Notes: generated by a model from the letters alone, not told the origin. 64,000 bases of DNA from Bacillus methanolicus (GCF_028888695.1 NZ_PNFF01000002.1:481001-545000); one strand, 5' to 3'; positions 18,034 to 27,453 are shown, numbered from the stretch's first letter. Made by a program: numbers and translations.

Positions 18034-18215
18034 TATGAAGAACTTTTCCTATGTTTCCTATCTTGTTTCTGTCCTTCAGGAGGCTTATGACGGACTTTTC
18101 TTTTGCTCTCTATCTTATTTATGTCCTTCAACAGGCTTATGACGGACTTTTCTTTTGCTCTCTATCTTAATTATGGCCTTCAAAAGTCTTATGACGGACA
18201 TTCAGCATATACAAT
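18034..18215. repeat. 52-bp tandem repeat (three units plus partial)
   Basis: Units start at 18034, 18086 and 18138, with a partial unit at 18190. Units 2 and 3 are nearly identical; unit 1 is diverged. Each begins TATGACGGACTTTTC and ends GTCCTTCA..AGGCT, so unit junctions form a GTCC..TCA/TGA.GGAC imperfect palindrome. Related fragments (GAAGGACATTT, TTTGTCCTTCA) continue to 18290. The gap 17973-18335 contains nothing else I can support. Confidence 0.85.
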
Positions 18216-18335
18216 GGCTTTTGTTTTTCCTTTATCGCCTCTATGAAGGACATTTACAAATTTGATTAGATCATTTTTGTCCTTCACAGTGGCATTTCTT
18301 TAAAATTATCTACTCAGACTCAGCTCTCTAAAAAT

Positions 18336-18360
18336 CCGCTCATTTATGATACGGTTCCCC
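18336..18360 (-). repeat. rlmH 3' end, chromosomal att site (copy A)
   Basis: This is the terminus of the real rlmH gene. Minus strand: GGG GAA CCG TAT CAT AAA TGA GCGG. It is repeated at 4874-4898 (2 mismatches in 25) and, more diverged, at 1139-1164. It corresponds in position and sequence to the SCC attachment site in staphylococcal rlmH (orfX). Confidence 0.85.
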
Positions 18361-18819
18361 CCTAATAATCCGAAACGCCCGATAAATCTGCTCGACCAGG
18401 ATCAGCCGCATTAGCTGGTGGGGGAAGGTCATTTTCGAAAAAGATAGTTGTTCATTGGAACGCTTCAAGACCTCGTCGCTCAGGCCGAGCGAGCCGCCGA
18501 TGATGAAGGCGATTTTGCTTTTTCCGTATGTGGCAAGTTTGTCGAGGCTGTCGGCCAGTTCTTCGGACGATTTCATTCTTCCTTGGATCGCCAGTGCGAT
18601 AACGTATGTATCCGGGCTGATTTTTGCTAAGATTCGTTCTCCTTCTTTTTGCTTGACTTGTTCCATTTCTGTTTCGCTTAAGATTTCCGGTGCTTTTTCG
18701 TCGGATACTTCGATGACTTCTACTTTTGCATAAGATGAGAGCCGTTTTAAATATTCGTCAATTCCTTGCTTTAAATATTTTTCTTTCAATTTGCCAACCG
18801 TCACAATTGAGATATTCAC
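18340..18819 (-). CDS. rlmH: 23S rRNA (pseudouridine1915-N3)-methyltransferase RlmH
   Basis: This 159-residue SPOUT methyltransferase is exactly the B. subtilis length. Family segments include [20 protein letters not shown], the AdoMet-binding [12 protein letters not shown] knot region and the C-terminus [20 protein letters not shown]...GEPYHK. It methylates pseudouridine 1915 in helix 69 of 23S rRNA as a homodimer. Its last codons form the att sequence, so integration leaves the protein intact. It is the boundary between core chromosome and accessory island. Confidence 0.97.
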   Translation of the reverse strand: MNISIVTVGKLKEKYLKQGIDEYLKRLSSYAKVEVIEVSDEKAPEILSETEMEQVKQKEGERILAKISPDTYVIALAIQGRMKSSEELADSLDKLATYGKSKIAFIIGGSLGLSDEVLKRSNEQLSFSKMTFPHQLMRLILVEQIYRAFRIIRGEPYHK

Positions 18820-18899
18820 AGTTTACCCTCACTTTACGAACAACATATCCACAGAAGTTATCCACATATCAACATTTGCTATCCACATCTTGTGTGGGA

Positions 18900-19061
18900 T
18901 CATTCGTTCGCCACAATATATACAGCTGGCTTTTCACAATATCCACAGGTTATTAACAGCTGTTTTTCGTCTGAAATTTTTGTTAATACAGGTGCTGTTT
19001 CATAGTCATCAACGATTACATCCAATGCCAATTCCACATGTTCTTCACAGCAATAAATCAT
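18900..19061 (-). CDS. CxxH/CxxC small protein
   Basis: This is a 53-residue protein. The N-terminus MIYCCEEHVE supplies a CxxH motif and ITCGYCEKPA a CxxC pair, the signature of the CxxH/CxxC (BA_5709-type) family found next to rlmH in Bacillus. The four ligands suggest zinc binding; its function is not known. GAGGGG lies eight bases before ATG 19059-19061. It lies between htrC and rlmH on the same strand and contains one DnaA-like box. Confidence 0.85.
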   Translation of the reverse strand: MIYCCEEHVELALDVIVDDYETAPVLTKISDEKQLLITCGYCEKPAVYIVANE

Positions 19062-19214
19062 CTTAAAACCCCTCTATATCAATGTTTTTCACTTTTCTAA
19101 CAGATTCAAAAATAATTGGCTACTTCATTATTATACACTTGCTGTTATAATGATTTCTTTTTTATTATCGTACGAAATGAATCTATACTTATCCACAGTT
19201 GTGGCCTTTCGTCA

Positions 19215-19256
19215 AAAGAAAAAGCAGGACAGCTGTTTTTGCCTCCTGCTTTTTAA
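19215..19256. terminator. Terminator after htrC
   Basis: AAAAGCAGGA pairs with TCCTGCTTTT and is flanked by A and T runs, so it can work in both directions. It lies 20 bases past the htrC stop. Confidence 0.75.
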
Positions 19257-19274
19257 GTTATCCACAATTCACAG

Positions 19275-20501
19275 TTACAGTGTCTCTCCGGCAAGCTTCA
19301 ATGTTGTTTCCCTCAGCTTTCCGTTCCGGTAAAATTTGATTTCCATTTTGTCGCCGATCTTCTTGTTATTATAAAGATACTTGCGAAGTTCGATGGCATC
19401 TTTGATTTCTTTTCCATCCATCTCCACAATGACGTCAAGTTCTTGAAGGCCGGCTTTTGATGCAGGTGAGTTTGGAATAACTTCGCGAATTGCAACACCA
19501 TAGTTAACATCTTTCGGCAGCTTCAATGCTTCTTGCTGATAATAGGCCGGAATTTCATTAACTGATTTGAGGTCTACACCCATGTATGGCCGTTTGACCT
19601 CTCCGAACTTCTCTAAATCGTCTATAATCGGTTTTGCATAGTTGATCGGAATGGCCAATCCGATTCCCTCAACTGCCTGCTGGGCAATTTTCATTGAGTT
19701 AATTCCGACTACTTGCCCGTCAATATTCACTAATGCACCGCCGCTGTTGCCGGGGTTAATCGCTGCATCCGTTTGGATTACTTCTGCCTGCCAGTCGACA
19801 ATTCCGTCTTGGTTAAGATCAACCGGAATGGTGCGCTCCAGTCCCGAAATAATTCCTTGTGTAACCGAACCGGAAAAAGTCGGTCCGAGCGGGTTTCCGA
19901 TGGCGATAACAGGTTCACCCGGCTTCAAATTATCGGAATTGCCAAATTGAGCAACACTTTTTACATTTTTTGCATCAATTTCTAATACGGCTAAATCGGT
20001 CCAAATATCGCTTCCCCGAAGTTTGGCTGGCAATTTTGTGCCATCTGCTAAACTGACTTCAAGTTCCGAAGCTCCGTCCACTACGTGATGGTTAGTAACG
20101 ACATACGCTTTGCCGCCCTCTTTTTTATAAATAACACCTGAACCGGTACCGGCCGGTTCTGTTTCCTCTTCCGACCAAAAGCTGGTCGATTGGATATTGG
20201 AAACGCCGACAACGGCATCACCAGCTTTGTCGACAGCCTCCGTTACGCCTGAAATAAGATTCAGCTGGACATTTTTTGTTGTTCCTGCCGGCTGGTTCGC
20301 ATCATTGTCCGCTTCTTCCTGCAAGTTGCTATCAGGTTGTACATCGTATGGCAGGATATTTAAGTCGGCTAATTTTGGGAATGAAACAATCACTAAAAAA
20401 GCGCCCAAAATCGCTGCTATTAAACTGGCAAGAAAATATCCTCCCCAGTTTCCTTTTTGTTTTTTATAACGGTTTTCATAATCTTGATCGTAATAGCCCA
20501 C
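19275..20501 (-). CDS. htrC: HtrA-like membrane-anchored serine protease
   Basis: This 408-residue protein has one N-terminal transmembrane helix (about 21-42), a trypsin-like domain with H139 (TNHHVV), D169 (TDLAVL) and S253 (GNSGGALV), and a C-terminal PDZ domain (about 305-395). It is a DegP/HtrA-type quality-control protease facing the outside of the membrane. Its place after walJ matches yycK/htrC, the last member of the walRK cluster. The 436-base gap to walJ includes a terminator and a dispersed repeat, so it is probably transcribed separately. The catalytic triad is intact. Confidence 0.95.
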   Translation of the reverse strand: MGYYDQDYENRYKKQKGNWGGYFLASLIAAILGAFLVIVSFPKLADLNILPYDVQPDSNLQEEADNDANQPAGTTKNVQLNLISGVTEAVDKAGDAVVGVSNIQSTSFWSEEETEPAGTGSGVIYKKEGGKAYVVTNHHVVDGASELEVSLADGTKLPAKLRGSDIWTDLAVLEIDAKNVKSVAQFGNSDNLKPGEPVIAIGNPLGPTFSGSVTQGIISGLERTIPVDLNQDGIVDWQAEVIQTDAAINPGNSGGALVNIDGQVVGINSMKIAQQAVEGIGLAIPINYAKPIIDDLEKFGEVKRPYMGVDLKSVNEIPAYYQQEALKLPKDVNYGVAIREVIPNSPASKAGLQELDVIVEMDGKEIKDAIELRKYLYNNKKIGDKMEIKFYRNGKLRETTLKLAGETL

Positions 20502-20685
20502 TTTACATCATTCCTTTCCTGCAAAACGAATGCTAAAAATTATTCTTCCTTTCTATCCACAATTATACTCTTGCAGAAATGATTTTCTAACGAAAAGCAT
20601 TACAAAATCAAGAATTTACAGCATTATTCAATAGATTTTCCATCTGATTGAAAGAATGTTCGACCAGGGGAGAATGAAAAAAGAA

Positions 20686-20874
20686 AACGTGCATGAGTTT
20701 TAAACTCTCAACCCTTACATAGAAATAGCTTTCATAATAAAACAGAACCAACATAATAAGGCGGTGTGAGCGAAGCCAAGCTCTAAATAGTTACAAAGCT
20801 AAACAAGTATCTTGCTAAAAATATGTTGGCATTTCTATTTATGTTTGCGCAGCTCCGCCCCTTTTCCACAAAAA
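20686..20874 (+). repeat. Dispersed repeat family, copy 1 (~189 bp)
   Basis: The copy starts AACGTGCATGAGTTTTAAAC and ends near CCGCCCCTTTTCCACA. It is highly similar to 40047-40234 and, for its right third, to 38132-38200 in inverse orientation. Internal pairing AAGGCGG..GAGC with GCTCCGCCCCTT suggests a folded RNA or a MITE. No ORF is present. It occupies most of the htrC-walJ gap. Confidence 0.85.
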
Positions 20875-20915
20875 AAGGAATGAAAAAGCCGCTGTCATTC
20901 GAGCATTCATTCCTT
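20868..20915 (-). terminator. Terminator of the walRK operon
   Basis: AAGGAATGA and TTCATTCCTT form the stem. On the minus strand a T run follows. It lies 23 bases past the walJ stop. Confidence 0.65.
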
Positions 20916-20937
20916 CATCTACCTAAATCGTCAGCCA

Positions 20938-21732
20938 TTAAACAGCAGTCAAAACGGTTGGAATTTTTGGATCTGTATCGTAGAGGCTGAATTGTTCCCC
21001 GACAACAAATCCTTTTCTTTCCAGTGTTTGTGTCACTGACATTCGAGCCAAGTCTTTTAAATTGTTATCTTTGCTGAGATGGGCAAGGTAAATGCGTTTC
21101 GTATGATCCCCGATCACCTCGCTCATGGCAATGGCCGCATCTTCATTTGATACATGGCCAAAATCGCTTAATATGCGCCTTTTTACATTCCATGGATACC
21201 GGCCCATGCGCAGCATTTCAACATCATGGTTGCTTTCAAATACATATATGTCGGCATTGGAGATGATCCCTTTCATCCGGTCACTGACATAACCGGTATC
21301 GGTAATAAGCACGAGCTTTTTTCCTTCATGATGAAATACATAAAACATTGGCTCTGCTGCATCGTGAGATACTCCAAACGATTCAATATCAAGAGAACCA
21401 AAGCTCTTTACTGTTTCCATCTCAAACGTGAATTTTTGATCGAGAGGGATTTCCCCGATTAACCCCTCCATTGCTTTCCATGTTTTTTCATTTGCGAATA
21501 TGGGAATGTTATATTTTCGGGCGACAACTCCTAAACCTTTAATATGATCGCTATGCTCGTGAGTAACAAGAATGCCCGAAAGCTTGTCCATACTTCGATC
21601 GATTTTTTGAAACAAACCTTCCATCTGTTTTCCGCTTAATCCAACATCAACCAGAAAGGAATGTTCCTCCGTCTCCACATAGATCGCATTTCCCGTACTC
21701 CCGCTGGCGAGAACACTAAAATGCATTGTCAT
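20938..21732 (-). CDS. walJ: WalJ metallo-beta-lactamase-fold protein
   Basis: This 264-residue protein has the metal-binding motif [10 protein letters not shown] and later DTGY and HLSKDN residues of the metallo-beta-lactamase fold. It is YycJ/WalJ, an exonuclease-like protein linked to the WalRK system and, in other species, to mismatch repair and DNA-replication/cell-division coordination. GGAGTG lies eight bases before ATG 21732. It is the fifth gene of the walR-walK-yycH-yycI-walJ operon. Confidence 0.94.
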   Translation of the reverse strand: MTMHFSVLASGSTGNAIYVETEEHSFLVDVGLSGKQMEGLFQKIDRSMDKLSGILVTHEHSDHIKGLGVVARKYNIPIFANEKTWKAMEGLIGEIPLDQKFTFEMETVKSFGSLDIESFGVSHDAAEPMFYVFHHEGKKLVLITDTGYVSDRMKGIISNADIYVFESNHDVEMLRMGRYPWNVKRRILSDFGHVSNEDAAIAMSEVIGDHTKRIYLAHLSKDNNLKDLARMSVTQTLERKGFVVGEQFSLYDTDPKIPTVLTAV

Positions 21733-21757
21733 ATCTTTTTCACTCCATTATTTCTTT

Positions 21758-22534
21758 TCATCGTTGTTCAATTAGAATAATTTGCCCTTCAAATGCATTG
21801 ACAAATAAGTTCTCTTCTTCATTAACGACAAACCTCCAGACAGGAGTTAACACTTGAGATGCCGTAAAAATTTCATATGTATAATAGCCGAGCTCGACTT
21901 TTGTTATTTTGCTTCCCGGCTCCAGCATCCCTTTTTGATAGAGAGTTTCAATTGCTTTTAAAGGGCTTAAAACTTCTTCTTTTTCAGCCATTTCTTCTAT
22001 ATCCTCAAGCAAAGTCTGCCTGTAAGAAATGATTTGATTGTTATCATTCAGGAAAAATTCGAGAGATCCGTTCTTATTGCTGTATATAAATTTATCTTGA
22101 TACTTTTGAAAGTAAGTAATTTTTTTATCTTTTTCGGAGAACTCCCAGAACGCATACTTATCACCGTAGAGAATATTGATTTTTATAAACGCATTCATCT
22201 CGGCCGGTTCAAACTTATCGCTTAATTGATATGGTTTGTCAAAAGTGCCGTGAAGGGTCGTGCCATCTACGATCGAAACGGTCTGTCCGTTTAAATTCTT
22301 CATTTCTTCTCCTGTGAATATTTTTGGTTTCGCACTGACATATTGATCTTTAATCGGGCCCTTCGGCAATACCGTATACTTGATTTTATCAGCTTCCAAC
22401 TTATCTTCAATCGACGTTTCTGTAATCAATTCATATTGGTTTTGATCACGAACTTTCAAAAACTCGTACGCAAGATAAATATCCAGAACGAGAAAGGTCA
22501 AAATAAAGATCGTTTTGATTTTACTCCAATCCAA
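21758..22534 (-). CDS. yycI: WalRK regulatory protein YycI
   Basis: This 258-residue protein has a single N-terminal transmembrane helix (about 6-25, IKTIFILTFLVLDIYLAYEF) and an extracytoplasmic YycI domain. With YycH it binds WalK in the membrane and restrains its kinase activity (B. subtilis), or activates it in staphylococci. The start overlaps the end of yycH by 14 bases, indicating coupled translation. Confidence 0.94.
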   Translation of the reverse strand: MDWSKIKTIFILTFLVLDIYLAYEFLKVRDQNQYELITETSIEDKLEADKIKYTVLPKGPIKDQYVSAKPKIFTGEEMKNLNGQTVSIVDGTTLHGTFDKPYQLSDKFEPAEMNAFIKINILYGDKYAFWEFSEKDKKITYFQKYQDKFIYSNKNGSLEFFLNDNNQIISYRQTLLEDIEEMAEKEEVLSPLKAIETLYQKGMLEPGSKITKVELGYYTYEIFTASQVLTPVWRFVVNEEENLFVNAFEGQIILIEQR

Positions 22535-23858
22535 GTTTCACCCCTCCTCGTTCGTCTTTTACGATTCTTCCCCAGGCATTATCATACTTGTAATACCAGT
22601 AAGGGGTAAACACAAGGTGCCTTGAAGATTGCTGGTCGATTGAAATCCTGTAGCCAATCACCATGTCTTGAAGCTTTTCCGGTTTAAACTCTTCATTTTG
22701 TTGGAGATATTCAAGCGCTTCCTCGCCTGAATCGAGCATCACTTCACTTATTTCATTTTTTATTGGGACATCCAAACCAAAGTTAGGACGGAAATAGCGA
22801 TAAATATCATTTTGACCCCATATTAGTTCAAGTTCTGACAAACCATTTTCATTAAAAACAGGGTATCCTTCTAAATCATAAAGCCTGAAAATCACTTTTT
22901 GATTGAGCTCGTCCATCCCTGCATAACGGAAAGAGTCCGTCCACCCGCCATGTGCGTTTACATAATCGATGCTTCTTTGCAGCAAATCTTCCGGACTTTT
23001 TAAATAATCACTTTCTTCTTGCGGATTGACAAAGGAAAGCATTTTCATATCGCTGTCGACCGTCATCATACTGGATTCACCAATATATTCTTCTTTGCCC
23101 GGGCCTACATTTTTTTGGACGAACCTCGGATCGTTAAAAAGTGCTTCTGCAAATTTTTCCGAGCTTAATTTATACGAATAATATTTATACGTTGTCATTT
23201 TCGTTTTTTGATCCGGCAAAAAAATGCTCCGGTAATTTGTTGCTTTATATTCAAAATAACGAGGGTATTGATTCGATTGCTTGTAAAATTTTTGATTAAA
23301 TTCTTTTAAATGGGCAGAACTGACGTGGCTGACATATACTTGCTGTTCTTCTTTTGTTCCATAACGGACGAAATAAACAATTCCGTCCTCTCCTTCTTTA
23401 TTTTCCACATCTATAACAATACGGTTAAATTTGAACTTTGGCAGGTTTCGGTCTTCAATGCTTAATACCGTTTTATATAATTCAATCGGAACGACATCCG
23501 GAAAAACAATTTCTACATTCCCCTCTGCATGGACAAAATCGGGCAATTGATCAATTTGGTTTGATATGTTTTTGATTTCATAAAAACTCCACGTGCTTAA
23601 TTCGCGAATCATTTTATCGATATTAGCGCTGGAAGCAGTTCCGTAATGGGTGCCTTGAAAATGGTAAAAAATTCGATCAGGTTTTACCACTTTGTTTACT
23701 TCTTTTTTCGTACCGATCTCGACTTCTCCTATATAGTTCGATTTTTCCATTGTGTCAAAATTCGGCTGGTACGTCCAAATATTCCACGTTAACACAGCAC
23801 TCATTACCACTAAAACTATTAAGATGGCGGATTTTACATTTTCATATGTCATGACCAT
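22521..23858 (-). CDS. yycH: WalRK regulatory protein YycH
   Basis: This 445-residue protein has an N-terminal membrane anchor (about 8-27) and a large extracytoplasmic three-domain YycH fold, including ESDYLKSPEDLLQRSIDYVN. It forms a complex with YycI and WalK at the division site and controls WalK signalling. It overlaps walK by 10 bases and yycI by 14. Length and context match the family. Confidence 0.94.
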   Translation of the reverse strand: MVMTYENVKSAILIVLVVMSAVLTWNIWTYQPNFDTMEKSNYIGEVEIGTKKEVNKVVKPDRIFYHFQGTHYGTASSANIDKMIRELSTWSFYEIKNISNQIDQLPDFVHAEGNVEIVFPDVVPIELYKTVLSIEDRNLPKFKFNRIVIDVENKEGEDGIVYFVRYGTKEEQQVYVSHVSSAHLKEFNQKFYKQSNQYPRYFEYKATNYRSIFLPDQKTKMTTYKYYSYKLSSEKFAEALFNDPRFVQKNVGPGKEEYIGESSMMTVDSDMKMLSFVNPQEESDYLKSPEDLLQRSIDYVNAHGGWTDSFRYAGMDELNQKVIFRLYDLEGYPVFNENGLSELELIWGQNDIYRYFRPNFGLDVPIKNEISEVMLDSGEEALEYLQQNEEFKPEKLQDMVIGYRISIDQQSSRHLVFTPYWYYKYDNAWGRIVKDERGGVKLGLE

Positions 23859-25669
23859 TCATCCTCTTCTGAGCGATCAACAGGCAAAGTGAAGAAAATA
23901 GTTGTTCCTTTCCCTTCGACGCTCGTTGCCCAAATATCTCCCCCGTGGGCTTTGACCATTTCTTTTGCAATCGCGAGCCCCAGTCCAGTGCCGCCCAGCT
24001 TTCTTGTGCGGGCCTTATCAACCCGATAAAATCGCTCAAAGATCTTTTCAATATTTTCTTTCGGAATACCGACACCTTGGTCGGAAATGCTGACTAAGAT
24101 TTGTTCATCCTGCTCTTCTACTTTAAATGTGATCCGGCCGCCTTCAGGAGAATATTTTAATGCGTTTGAAATGATATTATCAAGAACTTGTGTAAGCTTA
24201 TCTTCATCTGCTTCAACAAAAATAGGCCGTTTCGGAAGAAGCCGCTTAAATGTAACATTTTGTTCTTTCGTCATTTCGAATCGATCGATAATTCTGTGGA
24301 AAAATTCATTGAAATCGACCCACTCTTTCTTTAACTTGTAATCTTTGCTGTCCATTTTCGATAATTGCAGCAAATCATTCACAAGGCGAATCATCCGCTC
24401 TGTTTCCGTTTGCGCAACGTTTAGAAAGTGAGGAGCAAGCTCTTCGTCTTTCCACGCTCCTTCTGCAAGAGCCTCGAGATAACTTCTCATTGTCGTAAGC
24501 GGCGTCCGCAATTCATGTGATACGTTTGCGACAAATTCGCGGCGCTCCATTTCAATTTTTTCCTGCTCGGTAATATCATGCAATACAGTAATAAGACCGT
24601 TCACAAAGCCGGTTTCTTTTTGAATAACTGAAAAATTAGCCCGTAAAATATATGGAGTGTTTTTCGTACTGTAATCTAAAATGACTGATTCGCGCTCTTC
24701 AAGTAATTTTTCAAATGTATATTCTTCTTCGAGGTCGAGAAGTTCAAGAATGGATTTTGATAGTACTGTTTCACGTGAAACATTCAGCATTTCCGCTGCA
24801 GGTTCATTAATTAAAATAACCCTGCCGCGACGGTCGGTTGCAATAACGCCATCTGTCATATAAGAAAGGACCGATGATAATTTTCTTCGTTCTCCTTCCG
24901 TCGTCGCCTGCGCTTCCTGAAGCTTTTTCGTCAAGTTGTTAAAAGTAATGGCCAGCTGTCCGATTTCATCATACCCGTAAACTTTAACTTTACGCGAGAA
25001 GTTTCCTTTCGCCATCGCGAGGGCCTGTCTTCTCATGTCTGCAATCGGCCTTGTAATCGTCTGGGCCAGCAAGACTCCAAGAACCGCGGTAATGGCAAGG
25101 GCGATGGCTGTTCCGGTAACAAAAATTTTATTGATATCTTTCATTTGTTCAAACACATTTTCAATTTTTGCTACTAAATAAACAGCTCCAATCACTTCCC
25201 GATTATGTTTAATCGGAGTTGAAAGAACCCATATCCGATATCCGTACTTCGGATCAATCCTTACTGAATCCTGGGGCTCTCCAAGAACGATGGATCTTTT
25301 AACTAAAACATCCGTCATTCTTTGTTCGACCAATTCCTGATGATTCGGATCAGCACCGATAATTTTTAAATTATTGTCGACGACCCGGACTTCGGAGATC
25401 TCTCCGCCGGAAAAGTCTTTTAATAGGTCCCTTACTTCATCTTTAAGCAAGGGATCATCTTTCCCCCGGACTTTTTCAATTTCTTCTTCAAGATTATAGG
25501 AGAGCAAGTCCACTCGTTTTTCAATCGATGTGTAAAAGTTTTCTTTCAAATTCTGTTCAAGTTCTCTTACAAAGTAAACACCGATAATTTGAATCGCAAC
25601 TAAAATAAGAAGTACGTAGATCGCCACAAACTTTAAATGAATCGAACGAAAAATACCAACTTTTTTCAT
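23849..25669 (-). CDS. walK: Cell-wall two-component sensor kinase WalK
   Basis: This 606-residue membrane histidine kinase has TM helices at about 13-33 and 183-204, an extracellular Cache-type loop between them, a HAMP linker (about 205-257), a PAS domain (about 262-370), the H-box FVANVSHELRTPL with H385, and an ATPase domain with ISNALKYSP, DQGVGIPKE and GGTGLGLAI. It phosphorylates WalR and coordinates cell-wall hydrolase expression with growth. A perfect parS site is embedded in the codons for NVSRET at about residues 296-301. It is nine bases downstream of walR. Confidence 0.97.
   Translation of the reverse strand: MKKVGIFRSIHLKFVAIYVLLILVAIQIIGVYFVRELEQNLKENFYTSIEKRVDLLSYNLEEEIEKVRGKDDPLLKDEVRDLLKDFSGGEISEVRVVDNNLKIIGADPNHQELVEQRMTDVLVKRSIVLGEPQDSVRIDPKYGYRIWVLSTPIKHNREVIGAVYLVAKIENVFEQMKDINKIFVTGTAIALAITAVLGVLLAQTITRPIADMRRQALAMAKGNFSRKVKVYGYDEIGQLAITFNNLTKKLQEAQATTEGERRKLSSVLSYMTDGVIATDRRGRVILINEPAAEMLNVSRETVLSKSILELLDLEEEYTFEKLLEERESVILDYSTKNTPYILRANFSVIQKETGFVNGLITVLHDITEQEKIEMERREFVANVSHELRTPLTTMRSYLEALAEGAWKDEELAPHFLNVAQTETERMIRLVNDLLQLSKMDSKDYKLKKEWVDFNEFFHRIIDRFEMTKEQNVTFKRLLPKRPIFVEADEDKLTQVLDNIISNALKYSPEGGRITFKVEEQDEQILVSISDQGVGIPKENIEKIFERFYRVDKARTRKLGGTGLGLAIAKEMVKAHGGDIWATSVEGKGTTIFFTLPVDRSEEDEWS
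24767..24782. promoter_or_regulatory. parS site in walK
   Basis: TGTTTCACGTGAAACA is the exact 16-bp consensus for Spo0J/ParB loading in Bacillus. It is embedded in walK. Spo0J (44361-45218) would nucleate here and recruit SMC condensin. Confidence 0.95.
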
Positions 25670-25678
25670 TGGGATATC

Positions 25679-26389
25679 TTACTCCTGTTCGGGATTCCGC
25701 AAATAATACCCGACCCCTCTTCGCGTCACAATCCAAATTGGATGGCTCGGATTGTCCTCAATTTTTTCACGCAGACGCCGAACCGTAACATCGACTGTTC
25801 TCACATCTCCGTAATAATCATAGCCCCAAACTGTCTGAAGCAAATGTTCCCTTGTCATCACCTGGCCGATATGCTTTGCCAGATAATGAAGCAATTCGAA
25901 TTCCCGGTGAGTTAATTCAATCGTTTCGCCTCGTTTTGAAACAACATACGCATCAGGCTGGATCACTAAAGATCCTACCGTAATCTCATTTGTCTCTTCT
26001 TCTTCATCAGGTTTTGATGCTATTTGCTGGTGGCGGCGAAGATTTGCTTTTACCCTTGCGATCAATTCTCTTGTGCTGAATGGCTTTGTCACATAATCAT
26101 CTGCCCCAAGCTCAAGACCTAACACTTTATCAATTTCTGAATCCTTTGCAGTCAGCATAATAATAGGCATTTCATATTTTTTTCGAACTTCCCTGCACAC
26201 TTCTATTCCATCTATTTGCGGAAGCATAATATCAAGCAAAATTAAATCAGGCTGAATTTCTTCAATCATTTCAATTGCCGTATTTCCGTCATAAGCGCAA
26301 TAGACGTCATATCCTTCTTTTTTTAGATTAAATTGCAAAATATCTGCAATTGGTTTTTCATCATCTACAACTAGTATTTTCTTCTCCAT
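25679..26389 (-). CDS. walR: Cell-wall response regulator WalR
   Basis: This 236-residue OmpR-type regulator has a receiver domain with phospho-acceptor D53 (LILLDIMLP), acidic pocket DD9-10 and K102 in the YVTKPF motif. The C-terminal winged helix contains [13 protein letters not shown] and [13 protein letters not shown]. It is essential in Bacillus and activates autolysin genes while repressing autolysin inhibitors. It is the first gene of the wal operon, with AAAGGAG before ATG 26389. Confidence 0.98.
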   Translation of the reverse strand: MEKKILVVDDEKPIADILQFNLKKEGYDVYCAYDGNTAIEMIEEIQPDLILLDIMLPQIDGIEVCREVRKKYEMPIIMLTAKDSEIDKVLGLELGADDYVTKPFSTRELIARVKANLRRHQQIASKPDEEEETNEITVGSLVIQPDAYVVSKRGETIELTHREFELLHYLAKHIGQVMTREHLLQTVWGYDYYGDVRTVDVTVRRLREKIEDNPSHPIWIVTRRGVGYYLRNPEQE

Positions 26390-26536
26390 ACCTGTTTCTC
26401 CTTTTTATAAAATTAAGGACTCAATGTATTTAAAGTTTTTATGTTTTAAGTTAAAAATCCCCTACTTTACTTTACCATGTTATAAGTTTGAATTTCATCT
26501 ATTAAGAAAACTTATCAATTCTATTATAAATTAATG

Positions 26537-26567
26537 CAAAAAAGTCTCTAGTTCAAACTAGAGACTT
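26537..26567 (-). terminator. Terminator after the M23 pseudogene
   Basis: AGTCTCTAGTT and AACTAGAGACT form an 11-bp perfect stem with a two-base loop. On the minus strand TTTTTT follows. It insulates walR from upstream transcription. Confidence 0.88.
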
Positions 26568-26592
26568 CCATATTTTGTTTGTTTTTCTCGAT

Positions 26593-27453
26593 TTAGCGAA
26601 GATAATTTAATGGGTTTTGCAGTCTGCCATTCTTATATACTTCAAAATGCAGATGAACGCCAGTGGAGTCGCCTGTTGACCCCATAACCCCAATCTTTGT
26701 GCCTTTAGGCACGGTTTGTCCAACACGTACATTAATGGAAGAAAGGTGGGCATATACGGTCCGGAAACCGTTTTGATGGTCGATCACAATTTTCTTTCCA
26801 TATCCGCCGTTCCAGCCTGCAGAAACGACTACTCCGTTATCAGCCGCTTTAATCGTCCGGTCACTCGGCCTTGCAATATCGATCCCTTTATGCATTTTTC
26901 CCCATCGGTAACCCATTTTGCTTGAAATATATCCGCCGACCGTCGGCCAGGCAAAAGAACCCTCGACTCTTGATGGTATGACTTTTGTTCCTTTTACGAC
27001 AATATGATCAACGGGTTCTTGCAAAATTTCTTCTTTTATGGGAGTTTTCTTTACTGGTTTCCCGTTTTGTTCGGAAATGACATAAGTCACGGCACGGGAA
27101 CCATTTTTTCCTTCTTGTTTAATTTTTGTATCGCCTTTAAACATAGAGGAATCTTCAACTACTTTATTTTTATAAGAGATTGTTTCTTTCTTGTAAACTT
27201 CTTTATCTACGACAACGAAAACATTCGGTTCATATACGGTTACATTTAATTTATCGCCTATATTAATAAGCGAATCTTCTTTTAACCCTGGATTTAACTG
27301 TAATAGCTGCTCTATCGTTAAACCATGGTTTTCTGCAATAGAACCGAGGACATCTCCTTCTTTTACTTGATATTTTTTTTCTTCTAATGTCCCTTTTAGA
27401 AGCAGCTTAACAGCTTCATCGGCAGTTAAAATCTGCTGCGGCGGATTAAAAGA
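26593..27453 (-). pseudogene. LysM-G5-M23 peptidase, N-terminally truncated
   Basis: The frame opens just after a TAA at 27454-27456 and runs to 26593 (286 codons). It contains a LysM domain (YQVKEGDVLGSIAENHGL), a G5-like domain (VFVVVDKEVYKKETISYKNK through VDHIVVKGTK) and a complete M23 metallopeptidase domain with HKGIDIA and HLHFEVY zinc motifs. No ATG, GTG or TTG precedes the domains; the first ATG (27144) would drop LysM and part of G5. The expected signal peptide and N-terminal part are missing. It is a remnant of a cell-wall endopeptidase gene that sits upstream of walR in many Bacillaceae. No gene is visible in 27457-27706. Confidence 0.7.

Larger units (their letters stand above)
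18845..19266. promoter_or_regulatory. DnaA-box cluster between rlmH and htrC
   Basis: Perfect TTATCCACA boxes lie at 18858-18866, 19189-19197 and 19258-19266. One-mismatch boxes (ATATCCACA or CTATCCACA) lie at 18845, 18879 and 18939. All six read in the same direction. The density is far above chance. It resembles the extra-origin DnaA-box clusters of Bacillus that titrate DnaA. Confidence 0.6.
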
